From Leptospira_A sp046736045 (lineage in GTDB: Bacteria > Spirochaetota > Leptospiria > Leptospirales > Leptospiraceae): 64,000 bases of DNA. The stretch covers positions 3,534,001 through 3,598,000 of the forward strand of contig NZ_CP177134.1 of the NCBI RefSeq assembly GCF_046736045.1, given 5' to 3'. Every line of letters starts with the position of its first letter. The stretch's first letter is position 1. The position numbers and the translations under genes are program-made. The notes beneath the pieces were generated by a model. That model saw only the letters and a list, made by a program, of their open reading frames with translations. It had not been told where the DNA came from and ran no database searches. Below are positions 7,967 to 16,466 of the stretch, in pieces.

Positions 7967-9145
7967 TTAATCTCGGCTTGCAGATAGAACGGCTTGTGCA
8001 ACCCGCTCCACTTCTTCATCGGTCATACTTGGAAACATGGGAATACTCAATGCTTTCTCGTAATATTGTTCCGCAAAAGGAAAATCTCCTTTTTTAAAAC
8101 CAAGTCGTTTGTAATACGGCTGCAAATGTACGGGAATATAATGAACCTGGCAATAGATACCGAGCGCTTTGAGTGATTCGTAAACTTTCGATCTGTTTGT
8201 TACCTGAACGACATACAAATGATAGGCGTGACCGGGATGGTCCTTAATAAGAGTTAGCGGTTTTATAAAATCAAGATTGGAAAATTTACGATCATAGAGA
8301 TTTGCGATTTCTCTTCTTCGATTCAATCCCAAGTCCGCCCTTTCCAACTGAGAGACTCCCAGCGCGGCAAGTATATCGGGAATCCTATAATTAAAACCAA
8401 GCTCCTGCATTTCATAATACCAACCACCTTGAGCAATCTCGCTTGCATCCGAAACGAATTTACCCGAATCTTTTGTAATCCCGTGAGTTCTTAACAAAAG
8501 CAGTTCATCGTAAACTTGTTTCGAATCAGTGGTAATCATTCCGCCTTCACCGCAGGCAATGTGTTTTACCGGATGGAATGAAAAAACGGAAGCATCCGAA
8601 TATTTACCATTTCCACATAACTCCCGCTTACCGGAACTGCTCGTAAAGTAACCGCCCGGAGCATGGCAGGCATCTTCTAAAATCCAAAGTCCGAATTCAT
8701 CTGCAATCGCCCTTGCCTTTTCCAAATCGACAGGACAACCGGCCAGATCGACAGGAATTATTCCCGAATAACTACCCTTAGGAGAAGATTCCAGAAGTTT
8801 ACGAACCTGATTCAGATCAATGAGTGCAGTTTCCGGATCAATATCAACAAACTCAACTTGTCCGTCGGCATACAAAACCGAGTTAGCTGACGCAACAAAT
8901 GTAATGGGAGTGGTGATGACCTTCCCGCCCGGTTTCAAGCCGAGCGCCAAAACGGCTAAATGCAAAGCGGTAGTTCCGTTGGAAACTGCTACCGCATATT
9001 TGGCCCCTACATAGTTTGCAAATTTTTCCTCAAACTCTTTGATCTTCGGGCCTTGCGTCAAAAAATCCGATTTCAAAACTTCAACTACTGCAGAAATATC
9101 TTCTTCGGAAATATTTTGCCGACCGTATGGAATTGGTTTATTCAT
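7967..9145 (-). CDS. pseC: UDP-4-amino-4,6-dideoxy-L-AltNAc transaminase
   Basis: DegT-family aminotransferase of 392 aa, the usual PseC length. PLP-binding features are SNGTTALHLAVLAL near residue 55, WILEDACHAPGG near residue 155 (Asp contacts the pyridine nitrogen), and the lysine in SFHPVKHIACGEGG near residue 195. The N-terminal start IPYGRQNISEEDI is characteristic of PseC. It aminates the C4 keto group formed by PseB. The gene lies between pseB and pseF, on the same strand with short gaps. Confidence 0.9.
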   Translation of the reverse strand: MNKPIPYGRQNISEEDISAVVEVLKSDFLTQGPKIKEFEEKFANYVGAKYAVAVSNGTTALHLAVLALGLKPGGKVITTPITFVASANSVLYADGQVEFVDIDPETALIDLNQVRKLLESSPKGSYSGIIPVDLAGCPVDLEKARAIADEFGLWILEDACHAPGGYFTSSSGKRELCGNGKYSDASVFSFHPVKHIACGEGGMITTDSKQVYDELLLLRTHGITKDSGKFVSDASEIAQGGWYYEMQELGFNYRIPDILAALGVSQLERADLGLNRRREIANLYDRKFSNLDFIKPLTLIKDHPGHAYHLYVVQVTNRSKVYESLKALGIYCQVHYIPVHLQPYYKRLGFKKGDFPFAEQYYEKALSIPMFPSMTDEEVERVAQAVLSASRD

Positions 9146-9179
9146 AATATAAATTGATGATTATCGTTAAAAAGAAAAC

Positions 9180-10181
9180 TTATACATTTTCAGAAATTAA
9201 TTTCTTTAGATCGGAAACACTCAACCATTCCGAATTTTCACCGCTATTGTATCTGAATCCGTATTTGCAAAATTCACCGTTAAACTTTTTCTTAAATTCA
9301 TCAATACTCCAAGCCGGTTGAAAGGATGGTAAAATTACAAAATATTTATCGAACTCAAGAGTGTTCAAAGCATCCGTTTCGGTAATCATTTCTTCGTGAA
9401 TTTTTTCTCCGGGACGAATTCCTATAATCTCTTTCTTACAATCGGGACCGATGGCTTCTGCAACATCAAGAATCCTATAACTGGGAATTTTCGGAACAAA
9501 AACTTCTCCGCCCCACATATTTTCAAGAGCAAATAACACCAAATCAACGCCTTCGTTCAAAGTTATATTAAAGCGAGTCATCTTCGGATCGGTGATAGGA
9601 AGTATGCCTGTATTTTTCTTTTCCAAAAAGAAAGGAATCACACTGCCTCGGCTTCCCATAACATTGCCATAACGAACAACGGAAAGATTGATATCGTGAT
9701 TTCCTCTGTATGCGTTTGCTGCAACGAACAGTTTATCGGAACAGAGTTTCGTCGCTCCGTACAAATTAATCGGTGCGGCCGCTTTATCAGTGGAAAGTGC
9801 GATCACTTGTTTCACACCTTTTTCAATACATGCCTCGATTACGTTTTGTGCGCCCAATATATTTGTTTTGATAGCTTCGAAAGGATTGTATTCGGCCGCA
9901 GGAACTTGTTTTAAAGCTGCTGCGTGAATGACAATATCCACACCCTCAAGTGCATACTTGAGCCTGGAATGATCCCTTACATCTCCCAAAAAGTACCGAA
10001 TCTGCGGATAACGGGAAGGGTTGAATTCCTGAGACATTTCGAATTGCTTCAATTCATCGCGGGAAAATACAATTACCTTTTTTATATCCGAATATTTGTG
10101 AAGGATCGTCCGTACGAACTGTTTACCAAACGAACCGGTTCCACCAGTTATTAAAATCGTCTTATCTTTAAGCATAATCAT
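9180..10181 (-). CDS. pseB: UDP-N-acetylglucosamine 4,6-dehydratase (inverting)
   Basis: Short-chain dehydrogenase-type enzyme opening the pseudaminic acid pathway. It carries ITGGTGSFGKQFV near residue 11 (NAD(P) binding; the SFGKQFV form is typical of PseB/FlaA1), ALSTDKAA and the YGATK catalytic Tyr/Lys pair near residue 140. The length (333 aa) and soluble form fit PseB and exclude the membrane-bound long dehydratases. The first ATG of ATGATTATG is used; the second Met at 10175 is an equal possibility. It follows wzm by 31 bp. Confidence 0.9.
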   Translation of the reverse strand: MIMLKDKTILITGGTGSFGKQFVRTILHKYSDIKKVIVFSRDELKQFEMSQEFNPSRYPQIRYFLGDVRDHSRLKYALEGVDIVIHAAALKQVPAAEYNPFEAIKTNILGAQNVIEACIEKGVKQVIALSTDKAAAPINLYGATKLCSDKLFVAANAYRGNHDINLSVVRYGNVMGSRGSVIPFFLEKKNTGILPITDPKMTRFNITLNEGVDLVLFALENMWGGEVFVPKIPSYRILDVAEAIGPDCKKEIIGIRPGEKIHEEMITETDALNTLEFDKYFVILPSFQPAWSIDEFKKKFNGEFCKYGFRYNSGENSEWLSVSDLKKLISENV

Positions 10182-10212
10182 TCATTCCAGTATTAATTTT
10201 GTAAAATCGAAT

Positions 10213-11028
10213 CTAAAGTATATCAGCAAAACTTTTTCTTGTTTTTTGAAACAACCAATAGCCGAGAATGGAAAGTAAAAATCCAAACAAGGTATATGCG
10301 GCTAATACATTCCAGTTGGGAAGCTTGCCGAATATCATTACCGAACGGGCATCTTCCAACAAGTAAGCCAAAGGGTTAATCATCATTATGTATCTGAATT
10401 TTTCAGGGATCTTATCCAGAGAAAAAAAGACAGGGCTTGTAAATAACAAAACGGTGATTATGTGACCCATAAAATGTCCTATATCACGAAAAAAAACTCC
10501 CAGGGATGCCAGAATATATGATACTCCGAGAGAAATCAAAACCAATGGAATCACGACCAATGGCAAAAGCAATATGGTAATCGGAAAAGACAAATGTGCA
10601 ATTCCGAAAAACACAAGGAATACGCAAAGGCTGATGGATGAATGAATTAATGCGGACATAAGATTGATGACAGGCAGAATCTCCAAAGGAAACACCACCT
10701 TCTTTACAAAGTTAGGTTGGCTTACGATCAACAGCGGAGATTCTTTCAGTATCTCACCAAACAGATTAAATATGGTCAAACTTGCAAATAAAATCAATGC
10801 AAAGTCGATATGACCTTCTTCTTTCAATCCCCATTTCGCTTTGAATACGACACTAAAGGCAAAAGTATAAATTCCTAACATAAACAAAGGATTTATAAAA
10901 GACCACAAAAGACCGAAAAACGAGCCTTTGTATTTTCCGATTACGTTTCTTTTTGTCATCTGCCAAATCAAACTTCGATTTTTGATGACGGATCGGATTA
11001 AGCTTTGTATTGATGTAGGATGAAGCAT
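10213..11028 (-). CDS. wzm: O-antigen ABC transporter permease
   Basis: 271-aa inner-membrane protein with about six hydrophobic helices and the ABC-2 permease pattern: TKRNVIGKYKGSFFGLLWSFINPLFMLGIYTFAF at the N-terminus and DIGHFMGHIITVLLFTSPVFFSLDKIPEKF near residue 190, followed by MMINPLAYLLEDAR. This matches Wzm, which with the ATPase Wzt exports a finished lipid-linked polysaccharide. No Wzt gene is in the window, so the partner must lie beyond the left edge or elsewhere. It lies between fcl and pseB, which supports ABC-dependent export of the glycan built here. Confidence 0.88.
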   Translation of the reverse strand: MLHPTSIQSLIRSVIKNRSLIWQMTKRNVIGKYKGSFFGLLWSFINPLFMLGIYTFAFSVVFKAKWGLKEEGHIDFALILFASLTIFNLFGEILKESPLLIVSQPNFVKKVVFPLEILPVINLMSALIHSSISLCVFLVFFGIAHLSFPITILLLPLVVIPLVLISLGVSYILASLGVFFRDIGHFMGHIITVLLFTSPVFFSLDKIPEKFRYIMMINPLAYLLEDARSVMIFGKLPNWNVLAAYTLFGFLLSILGYWLFQKTRKSFADIL

Positions 11029-11049
11029 TGTTATTAAATTTACGCGAAC

Positions 11050-12006
11050 CTATCTCTCCGCTCCGCCTGTTCTGATAAAATCATCATAAGCAACTTTGAT
11101 CCCTTCCCGTAGCTCAACCTGATGTTTCCAACCCATCTGATGCAATTTAGATACATCCAAAAGTTTTCTGGGAGTTCCGTCCGGCTTTGTTAAGTCAAAA
11201 GTCAATTTGCCGGGATACCCGACTACATCCTTAACAGTTTCGGCCAATTCTTTGATACTGACTTCGATTCCGGAACCTACGTTCACATGCTCTCCGCCCT
11301 TCGGATCACCTGACACATTATAGTTTTTCATCAGATACACGCAGGCTCTCGCCATATCATCCGAATATAAAAATTCTCTTAATGGTTTTCCCGTTCCCCA
11401 TACGACAACTTCCGGGGTCTCTGTAACCTTTGCTTCATGAAATCTTCGGATCAATGCAGGTAATACATGGGAGTTCTGAGGATGATAGTTGTCACCCGGC
11501 CCGTAAAGGTTGGTGGGCATAACTGAAATATAATTTGTACCATACTGTCTGTTATAACTTTGACACATAATGATACCTGCAATTTTCGCAACAGCATAAG
11601 GCTCGTTTGTCGGTTCGAGTTTCCCATCCAGAAGCTGACCTTCGTCCATCGGTTGTTTTGCAAATTTAGGATAAATGCAGGATGATCCTAGAAATACCAA
11701 TTTTTTTGCCTGATAACGATAACAAGCATCAATGATATTGTTTTGAATTTGAATATTCGAAAAAATGAATTCCGCAGGAAAACTGTTATTCGCATGAATC
11801 CCGCCTACTTTTGCCGCCGCCAAAAATACATAATCGGGTTTTTCCTTTTCAAAAAAAGAACTTACCTTTCCCTGATCGGTGAGATCCAATTCGGTTCTTG
11901 ATTTCCCGATGATATTTGTAAATCCTTCCTGTTCCAAAATCCGAACCAGAGCGGAACCAACCAAACCTTTATGACCAGCGACGTATATTTTTGAATTCAA
12001 ATCCAT
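11050..12006 (-). CDS. fcl: GDP-L-fucose synthase
   Basis: 318-aa extended SDR enzyme. It has AGHKGLVGSAL near residue 10 (NADP binding), FLAAAKVGGIHANNSFPAEFI near residue 62, LGSSCIYPKFAKQPMDE near residue 106 and the YAVAKIAG Tyr/Lys pair near residue 138. These are classic Fcl/WcaG motifs. It epimerises and reduces GDP-4-keto-6-deoxy-mannose. The usual partner, GDP-mannose 4,6-dehydratase, is not in the window. The gene begins 4 bp after the stop of the MarR regulator, so both share a promoter. Confidence 0.9.
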   Translation of the reverse strand: MDLNSKIYVAGHKGLVGSALVRILEQEGFTNIIGKSRTELDLTDQGKVSSFFEKEKPDYVFLAAAKVGGIHANNSFPAEFIFSNIQIQNNIIDACYRYQAKKLVFLGSSCIYPKFAKQPMDEGQLLDGKLEPTNEPYAVAKIAGIIMCQSYNRQYGTNYISVMPTNLYGPGDNYHPQNSHVLPALIRRFHEAKVTETPEVVVWGTGKPLREFLYSDDMARACVYLMKNYNVSGDPKGGEHVNVGSGIEVSIKELAETVKDVVGYPGKLTFDLTKPDGTPRKLLDVSKLHQMGWKHQVELREGIKVAYDDFIRTGGAER

Positions 12007-12010
12007 GTAT

Positions 12011-12331
12011 CTATTCCTCGATTTTCAGAAGTTCCACTTCGATTTTCAACTCTTCATATTCCTTCTTTTTGATTTCATAAAACTCAAGAAGAAGTCTGGC
12101 CTTCTCTTCAATTCCATGCGGAGTCAAAAGATAAGAATAAGCCAATTTATTTTTATTATTTTTAAAATTCTGAATCTTTACCCAGCCTTTATCGATCAAA
12201 GCACGCAGACAATAATTGACCTTGCCAAGACTGATCCCCAATACATCGGCAGCCTCTCTTTGGGAAAGGTGGGGATTATCATCCAACAATTTTAGAAGTT
12301 TATAATTATGTAATTCTGCTAATTCAGACAT
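12011..12331 (-). CDS. EPS-associated MarR-family transcriptional regulator
   Basis: 106-aa winged-helix protein. Its LSQREAADVLGISLGKVNYCLRALIDKGWVKIQNF core is characteristic of the EPS-associated MarR family found beside polysaccharide loci in many bacteria. A charged C-terminal helix (IKKKEYEELKIEVELLKIEE) may dimerise. The start at 12331 (MSELAELHNY) is chosen for family length; an open frame extends 39 codons further upstream through a sequence element shared with the rfbA leader. It is the first gene of the fcl-wzm-pse transcription unit. Two perfect palindromes lie 78-126 bp upstream, and a third copy precedes rfbA, so autoregulation and control of the rfb unit are likely. Confidence 0.82.
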   Translation of the reverse strand: MSELAELHNYKLLKLLDDNPHLSQREAADVLGISLGKVNYCLRALIDKGWVKIQNFKNNKNKLAYSYLLTPHGIEEKARLLLEFYEIKKKEYEELKIEVELLKIEE

Positions 12332-12342
12332 AAAATTCGTTC

Positions 12343-12382
12343 GGTAGCCGGGGAAAACATAGCTTCGCCCCATGAGTCCCAT
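12343..12382 (-). promoter_or_regulatory. Leader element shared with the rfbA leader
   Basis: On the minus strand this reads ATGGGACTCATGGGGCGAAG, then CTATG, TTTTCCCC and GGCTACC. The same order (ATGGGACTTAAGGGGCGAAG, CTTTG, CCC, GACTACC) occurs before rfbA at 17962-17996. Both lie between the GTTCA-N5-TGAAC palindrome and the first gene. GGGG and CCCC can pair in both. Here the element is in frame with the regulator (MGLMGRS...). It could be an RNA element, a short leader-peptide region, or a genome-wide repeat. Confidence 0.5.
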
Positions 12383-12408
12383 TTTCAAAAAAAAGGAATT
12401 GGATCCAT

Positions 12409-12457
12409 GTTCAAAAGTTGAACTGAATAGACAAGCAGTTTTGTTCAAAGTTTGAAC
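12409..12457. promoter_or_regulatory. Two 15-bp palindromic operators before the EPS MarR gene
   Basis: GTTCAAAAGTTGAAC (12409-12423) and GTTCAAAGTTTGAAC (12443-12457) are inverted repeats of form GTTCA-N5-TGAAC, 34 bp apart centre to centre. They precede the MarR regulator gene. A third copy, GTTCAATTAATGAAC, precedes rfbA. They are the best candidates for the binding site of this regulator. Confidence 0.6.
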
Positions 12458-12566
12458 ATCAGATATGAGACATAATCAGGAGAATCTCAAGTTCGAAAAC
12501 TGAAATTTGAGGTAAAACTTAGGTTTAGGGAAGATTTTTTGGGAAGAGAGTTTTGTAGCACTGCAT

Positions 12567-13277
12567 TTATAATTTGGGGAACAAGGGAGATTTTTTAGAT
12601 TTAATCCAAGAAAAAATACCATTTTTCTTTTCGCCGATTGTTTCAAACTGTTCTGAATTATCGATCAAATATGCCCGATCAGAAACCGCAAGTGCCTTTG
12701 GAAACAAGCGAATGGATTTTGAATATCTTTCATTAATCTTGGAACTAGGCACATCATGTCCCCCTTCTTTCACCCTCAAGCTAACTCTTTGAATATTAAG
12801 TTTCGGGTTCTGCGTAAAAACAAAATACAGGTAAGTTTGATAACCGTTTTTGATAGCTTCTTTTAGGATAAAAACTTTAGAGAAATGGCTCATTACCGTT
12901 TCGAAACAAAATGATTGTTTGGTTAAAAACAATTTGGAGACAAGATAGCTCGCAATAAATGAAGCAGTATAGGAATTTATCCCTTTCTGATTTACTCTCA
13001 ATACGCCGTTTTTCAATTGAAACCAATCCTTCAGCAATTGAGTGGATTTATTTGTCCACAAACCGGAAGAAATAACATGTTGAAAAAATTAATCTTCATT
13101 AGTGGAAATTCGGTAAGCATTAAAAACAAATCGTTTTTTTATTTTAAGTTCAGCTTCAATCCGATCTGCGCTTACATAAATTTCCGTATGAATGATCTTT
13201 TGATTTCTAAGATGATTGTAAAGAGAACTCTTTCCGGATCCATTTGGTCCGGCAAACATGCGAAAACGAGGAGTCAC
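12567..13277 (-). pseudogene. Zeta-toxin-like kinase with an in-frame stop codon
   Basis: The first 62 codons hold a Walker A motif (FAGPNGSGKSSLYNHL) and SADRIEAEL, as in zeta/PezT-like toxins that phosphorylate UDP-amino sugars or related substrates. A TAA at 13091-13089 then interrupts the frame. The same frame is open for a further 173 codons without any shift. It carries the family's C-terminal part, FETVMSHFSKVFILKEA, VSLRVKEGGHDVPSSKINERY and ALAVSDRAYLID. The residue before the stop is Asp and the following are Phe-Phe; a single GAA-to-TAA change would explain it. The GTG start overlaps the antitoxin stop as GTGA. It is either a recent loss-of-function allele or a sequencing error. 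Confidence 0.75.
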
Positions 13278-13498
13278 TTAATCTTTTTCGGTTTCACCGT
13301 AGCAGCATTTCTATTAGCTGAAGGCGGCTTTTGTTCGGAAGTAACGATCATTTCACTCTTATCTTTATAAATAAGAACTACATTACCATCCCTCAGAATA
13401 GCAACTGGTAAGTTTTTTTTGAATGCTTTCCTACGAGCGGCCTCAGTAGCACCTTTTAGGATTTCAGGAGTTAACTCGGATGAATTCTTTTTGGCCAC
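13274..13498 (-). CDS. Putative antitoxin paired with the zeta-like toxin
   Basis: 74-aa basic protein, MAKKNSSELTPEILKGATEAARRKAFKKNLPVAILRDGNVVLIYKDK..., ending in a Lys/Pro-rich tail. No large family is recognised. It immediately precedes the zeta-like gene, and its TGA overlaps the toxin's GTG start, the usual arrangement of toxin-antitoxin pairs. The ILRDGNVVLIYKDKSE strand pattern recalls small antitoxins that cover a kinase active site. The role comes mostly from context. The pair interrupts the polysaccharide locus between rfbB and the MarR gene. Confidence 0.6.
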   Translation of the reverse strand: MAKKNSSELTPEILKGATEAARRKAFKKNLPVAILRDGNVVLIYKDKSEMIVTSEQKPPSANRNAATVKPKKIK

Positions 13499-13585
13499 AC
13501 AAGAAATCTAATTCCATTTTATAATTTGTCAACTAAAAGTCCGCTCTTCCCTCTCCCTTTAGCAATGTCCACAAACCGGAAAGTT

Positions 13586-14596
13586 CTAAGCTTTGGACAA
13601 ATACCATTCCACGGTTTTTTGGATTCCCGTTTCAAAGTTTTCTTCCGCTTTCCAACCCAGTTCGTTTTCGATCTTCGTAGCATCAATCGCATAACGGAGA
13701 TCATGTCCCGGTCTGTCTGCAACATAGGAAATTTGTGTTTTATAACTTTTACCGTCTGGCTTCGGCTTTTTTTCATCCAGGATTTCGCAAATCTTATTCA
13801 CGATATAATTATTGTTTCTTTCGTTACGACCGCCGATATTATAAGTCTCGCCCGATTTACCCGTATGAAATGCAAGATCGATTCCTTTGGCATGATCCAA
13901 TACATACAACCAATCCCTGATGTTCGTTCCTTGCCCGTAAACAGGAATGGATTCTCCTGCCAAACTTTTTCGGATCACAGTAGGAATCAATTTTTCAGAA
14001 TGTTGTTTCGGCCCGTAATTGTTGGAACAATTGGTAGTCACCACATTCAAACCGTATGTATGGTGATAGCTGCGGACAACGAAATCGCTTCCCGCTTTAC
14101 TTGCGCTATATGGTGAATTCGGAGCATAAGAAGTTGTTTCCGAAAAAAGTCCCTCTTCGCCCAAGGTTCCGTACACTTCGTCCGTAGATACATGCAAAAA
14201 ACGGGAGTTTTCATAACCGGACTTGTAGTGAAACGGTTTGTCCATCCAATAAAGATACGCTTGGTGAAGCAGAACGAATGTTCCGATCACATTCGTTTGC
14301 AGAAACACTTCGGGATTTTTGATGGAATTATCAACATGACTTTCTGCGGCAAAATGAACCACACCGCGTATATCGTATTTTTGAAAAAGATTCTGAACCA
14401 AAACCTTGTCCTGGATATCTCCTTTGATAAATTCATAACGGGAATTGCCATTTAACTCATGCAAGTTTCCCAAATCTCCCGCATATGTCAAAAGATCCAA
14501 ATTGATCACTTTGTAATCAGGATTTTTTCCGATGAAAAAGGGTAAAAAATTGGAGCCGATAAACCCTGCCCCGCCGGTAACTAAAATACTTTTCAA
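13586..14596 (-). CDS. rfbB: dTDP-glucose 4,6-dehydratase
   Basis: 336-aa extended SDR. It has VTGGAGFIGSNFLPFF near residue 6 (NAD binding), HFAAESHVDNSIKNP near residue 81, the catalytic HVSTDEVYG near residue 131 and the YSASKAGSD Tyr/Lys pair near residue 158. It makes dTDP-4-keto-6-deoxyglucose for rhamnose synthesis with RfbA, RfbC and RfbD encoded just upstream. Its start is 2 bp after the stop of the GT2 gene, so the cluster is one operon. Confidence 0.94.
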   Translation of the reverse strand: MKSILVTGGAGFIGSNFLPFFIGKNPDYKVINLDLLTYAGDLGNLHELNGNSRYEFIKGDIQDKVLVQNLFQKYDIRGVVHFAAESHVDNSIKNPEVFLQTNVIGTFVLLHQAYLYWMDKPFHYKSGYENSRFLHVSTDEVYGTLGEEGLFSETTSYAPNSPYSASKAGSDFVVRSYHHTYGLNVVTTNCSNNYGPKQHSEKLIPTVIRKSLAGESIPVYGQGTNIRDWLYVLDHAKGIDLAFHTGKSGETYNIGGRNERNNNYIVNKICEILDEKKPKPDGKSYKTQISYVADRPGHDLRYAIDATKIENELGWKAEENFETGIQKTVEWYLSKA

Positions 14597-14598
14597 AA

Positions 14599-15636
14599 CT
14601 ATCTCCTGCCTTTCCTGTCGGAAATATTAATCTTGGAATCAATTACATACAAAGGTCTTCCCTTCACTTCCTCAAAGATACGTGCAATGTATTCCCCCAA
14701 AATTCCGATCGCAATCAGGATGGCTCCTCCTATGATACAAAGCAAAGTAACAAGAGTTGCCCAACCGGGATTGTATACAAAGTCGGGATATACTCCGGAA
14801 TAATACATCAGCACCTTTACAACGGCACTGATACCTACCAGAAAACCTACAAACGCAATCAATATACCGAAAGATAAACTGAATCGAAGCGGCAAGGGAG
14901 AAAAAGAAACCGCCGCATTGATCGCAAGCCTCAGCATTTTTCTAAGAGGATATTTGGTCTCCCCTGCAGCACGAGGAGCTCTTTTATAAATAACAGGTGT
15001 TTGGGCAAACCCTACCCACGCCCCCATTCCACGGAGAAATCTGTGGTTTTCTCTCATATCTTTCAAAACATCCAAACATTTTCTGGAGATCAGTCGGAAA
15101 TCTCCCGAATCCAAAGGCAAATCCTTATGAACCAAAATCTTCATCAAACGATAAAATAACCATGCAGACGCAGTTTTGAAAAAAGTCTCACCGGCCCTTT
15201 CTTCCCTTCTACCGTAAACCACATCATAACCTTCCCTATATTTGGCGAGCATCTCCAAAATCACTTCGGGAGGATCCTGTAAATCCGCATCCATAATTAC
15301 GATGGCTTCACCGGACGCATAATCCATTCCTGCAGTAACAGCGATTTGATGACCGAAATTTCGGGCAAAACTGATGACCTTGATTCTTTTGTCTTTGTTC
15401 GCCCAAGAAACAAGAGCTTCTATGGTTGTATCCGAACTGCCGTCATTCACAAGAATGACCTCCGTATTTGCCGGAATTTTCGGTAAAATTTCATCCAGTG
15501 AATCCTTTAAAAAAGGAATCACCTTTTCTTCGTTATAGCAAGGGATCACCAAAGACAAAAGTTTCGGGTTTTTTCTTTTAGTTAAGGAATAATAAGTTGC
15601 CACTGTTTTTAAGCTCCATTCAAACTTTTCATACAT
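14599..15636 (-). CDS. Family 2 polyprenyl-phosphate glycosyltransferase
   Basis: 345-aa GT-A enzyme with two C-terminal membrane helices, the layout of GtrB/DPM1/ArnC-like enzymes that load a sugar onto undecaprenyl phosphate. Motifs are SLVIPCYNEEKVIPFL near residue 28, ILVNDGSSDTT near residue 60, IVIMDADLQDPPEV near residue 112 and SGDFRLISRK near residue 176. The helices lie near residues 250-275 and 285-320. The start is uncertain: the ATG at 15636 lies inside the end of rfbD behind GAGGG, while a GTG at 15603 follows a GGAG and avoids the overlap. The sugar is unknown. Confidence 0.85.
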   Translation of the reverse strand: MYEKFEWSLKTVATYYSLTKRKNPKLLSLVIPCYNEEKVIPFLKDSLDEILPKIPANTEVILVNDGSSDTTIEALVSWANKDKRIKVISFARNFGHQIAVTAGMDYASGEAIVIMDADLQDPPEVILEMLAKYREGYDVVYGRREERAGETFFKTASAWLFYRLMKILVHKDLPLDSGDFRLISRKCLDVLKDMRENHRFLRGMGAWVGFAQTPVIYKRAPRAAGETKYPLRKMLRLAINAAVSFSPLPLRFSLSFGILIAFVGFLVGISAVVKVLMYYSGVYPDFVYNPGWATLVTLLCIIGGAILIAIGILGEYIARIFEEVKGRPLYVIDSKINISDRKGRR

Positions 15637-16466
15637 TCCCTCAGGCTGTCTTTCCAGTGCGGGATGGAAATACCCAAAGAAGCTTTGATCTTGGATTTGT
15701 TTAGTATCGAATAATGAGGTCTTTTTGCGGGAGTCGGATAGTCTTTGGTTTCGATCGGTAAAACTAACGATTTGTTTTTGCTGATCTCTACAATTTCTTT
15801 TGCAAAATCATACCAACTGGCAACTCCTTCATTAGAATAATGAAAGATACCGGGTGTCGGTTTCACAAGAAAACCCATACAAACACCGGCTAAATCATGA
15901 GCCCATGTAGGAGTTCCTACCTGATCGAAAATCACATTGAGTTCAGGTCTTTCAGCGGAAAGCCGGAAGATTGTTTTTAAAAAATTCTTGCCGTATTTGG
16001 AATAAACCCAGGAAGTGCGGATGATCGTTGCATCAGAGTTAGCTGACAAAACAAAATCTTCTCCCTCCGATTTTGTTTTTCCATAAACGGAAATAGGAGA
16101 TTTGGAAACTTCTTCCTTGTAAGGGACAGAAGAAGTTCCGTCAAACACAAAGTCTGTGGAAAAATGAATGAATCCGATCCCGTGTTGTGAAGAAAGTCCG
16201 GCTAAAATTTTAGGGATGGATGCATTTCCTTCATAAGCTTTCTCCGATTCCGATTCGGCAAGATCGACTGCGGTGTAAGCCGCCGTATTGACGATGGATT
16301 GAATTTTTTTTTCTTCTAAAAAACGATCCACTTCGTCTGCATCGGAAAGGTTCAAACCGGAACGATCTACAAAATGAAAACAAAAACCTTCCGAATATTC
16401 CAAAGAAATATCTTTCAATTCGGAACCGAGTTGCCCGTTTGAGCCTGTTACAAGTACATTATGCAT
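15609..16466 (-). CDS. rfbD: dTDP-4-dehydrorhamnose reductase
   Basis: SDR-type reductase completing dTDP-L-rhamnose. It begins MHNVLVTGSNGQLGSELKD (NADPH-binding GxxGxLG), with NTAAYTAVDLAESE near residue 60, STDFVFDGTSSVPYKE near residue 100 and the YGKTKSEGE catalytic pair near residue 125. The ATG at 16466 is taken as the start because the Rossmann motif begins at once; it overlaps the end of rfbC by 8 bp. A further in-frame ATG seven codons upstream is possible. Confidence 0.92.
   Translation of the reverse strand: MHNVLVTGSNGQLGSELKDISLEYSEGFCFHFVDRSGLNLSDADEVDRFLEEKKIQSIVNTAAYTAVDLAESESEKAYEGNASIPKILAGLSSQHGIGFIHFSTDFVFDGTSSVPYKEEVSKSPISVYGKTKSEGEDFVLSANSDATIIRTSWVYSKYGKNFLKTIFRLSAERPELNVIFDQVGTPTWAHDLAGVCMGFLVKPTPGIFHYSNEGVASWYDFAKEIVEISKNKSLVLPIETKDYPTPAKRPHYSILNKSKIKASLGISIPHWKDSLRECMKSLNGA

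Noticed and set aside
12343..12382. A true RfaH ops (GGCGGTAG) or JUMPstart element
   Set aside because: The GGGGCGAAGCT core only loosely resembles ops, and no RfaH-type gene is in the window. It is kept as an unassigned shared leader.
13089..13091. Recoding of the TAA in the zeta-like toxin as a sense codon
   Set aside because: TAA is not known to be recoded by selenocysteine or pyrrolysine machinery, and no stimulatory element was seen; a nonsense change is simpler.
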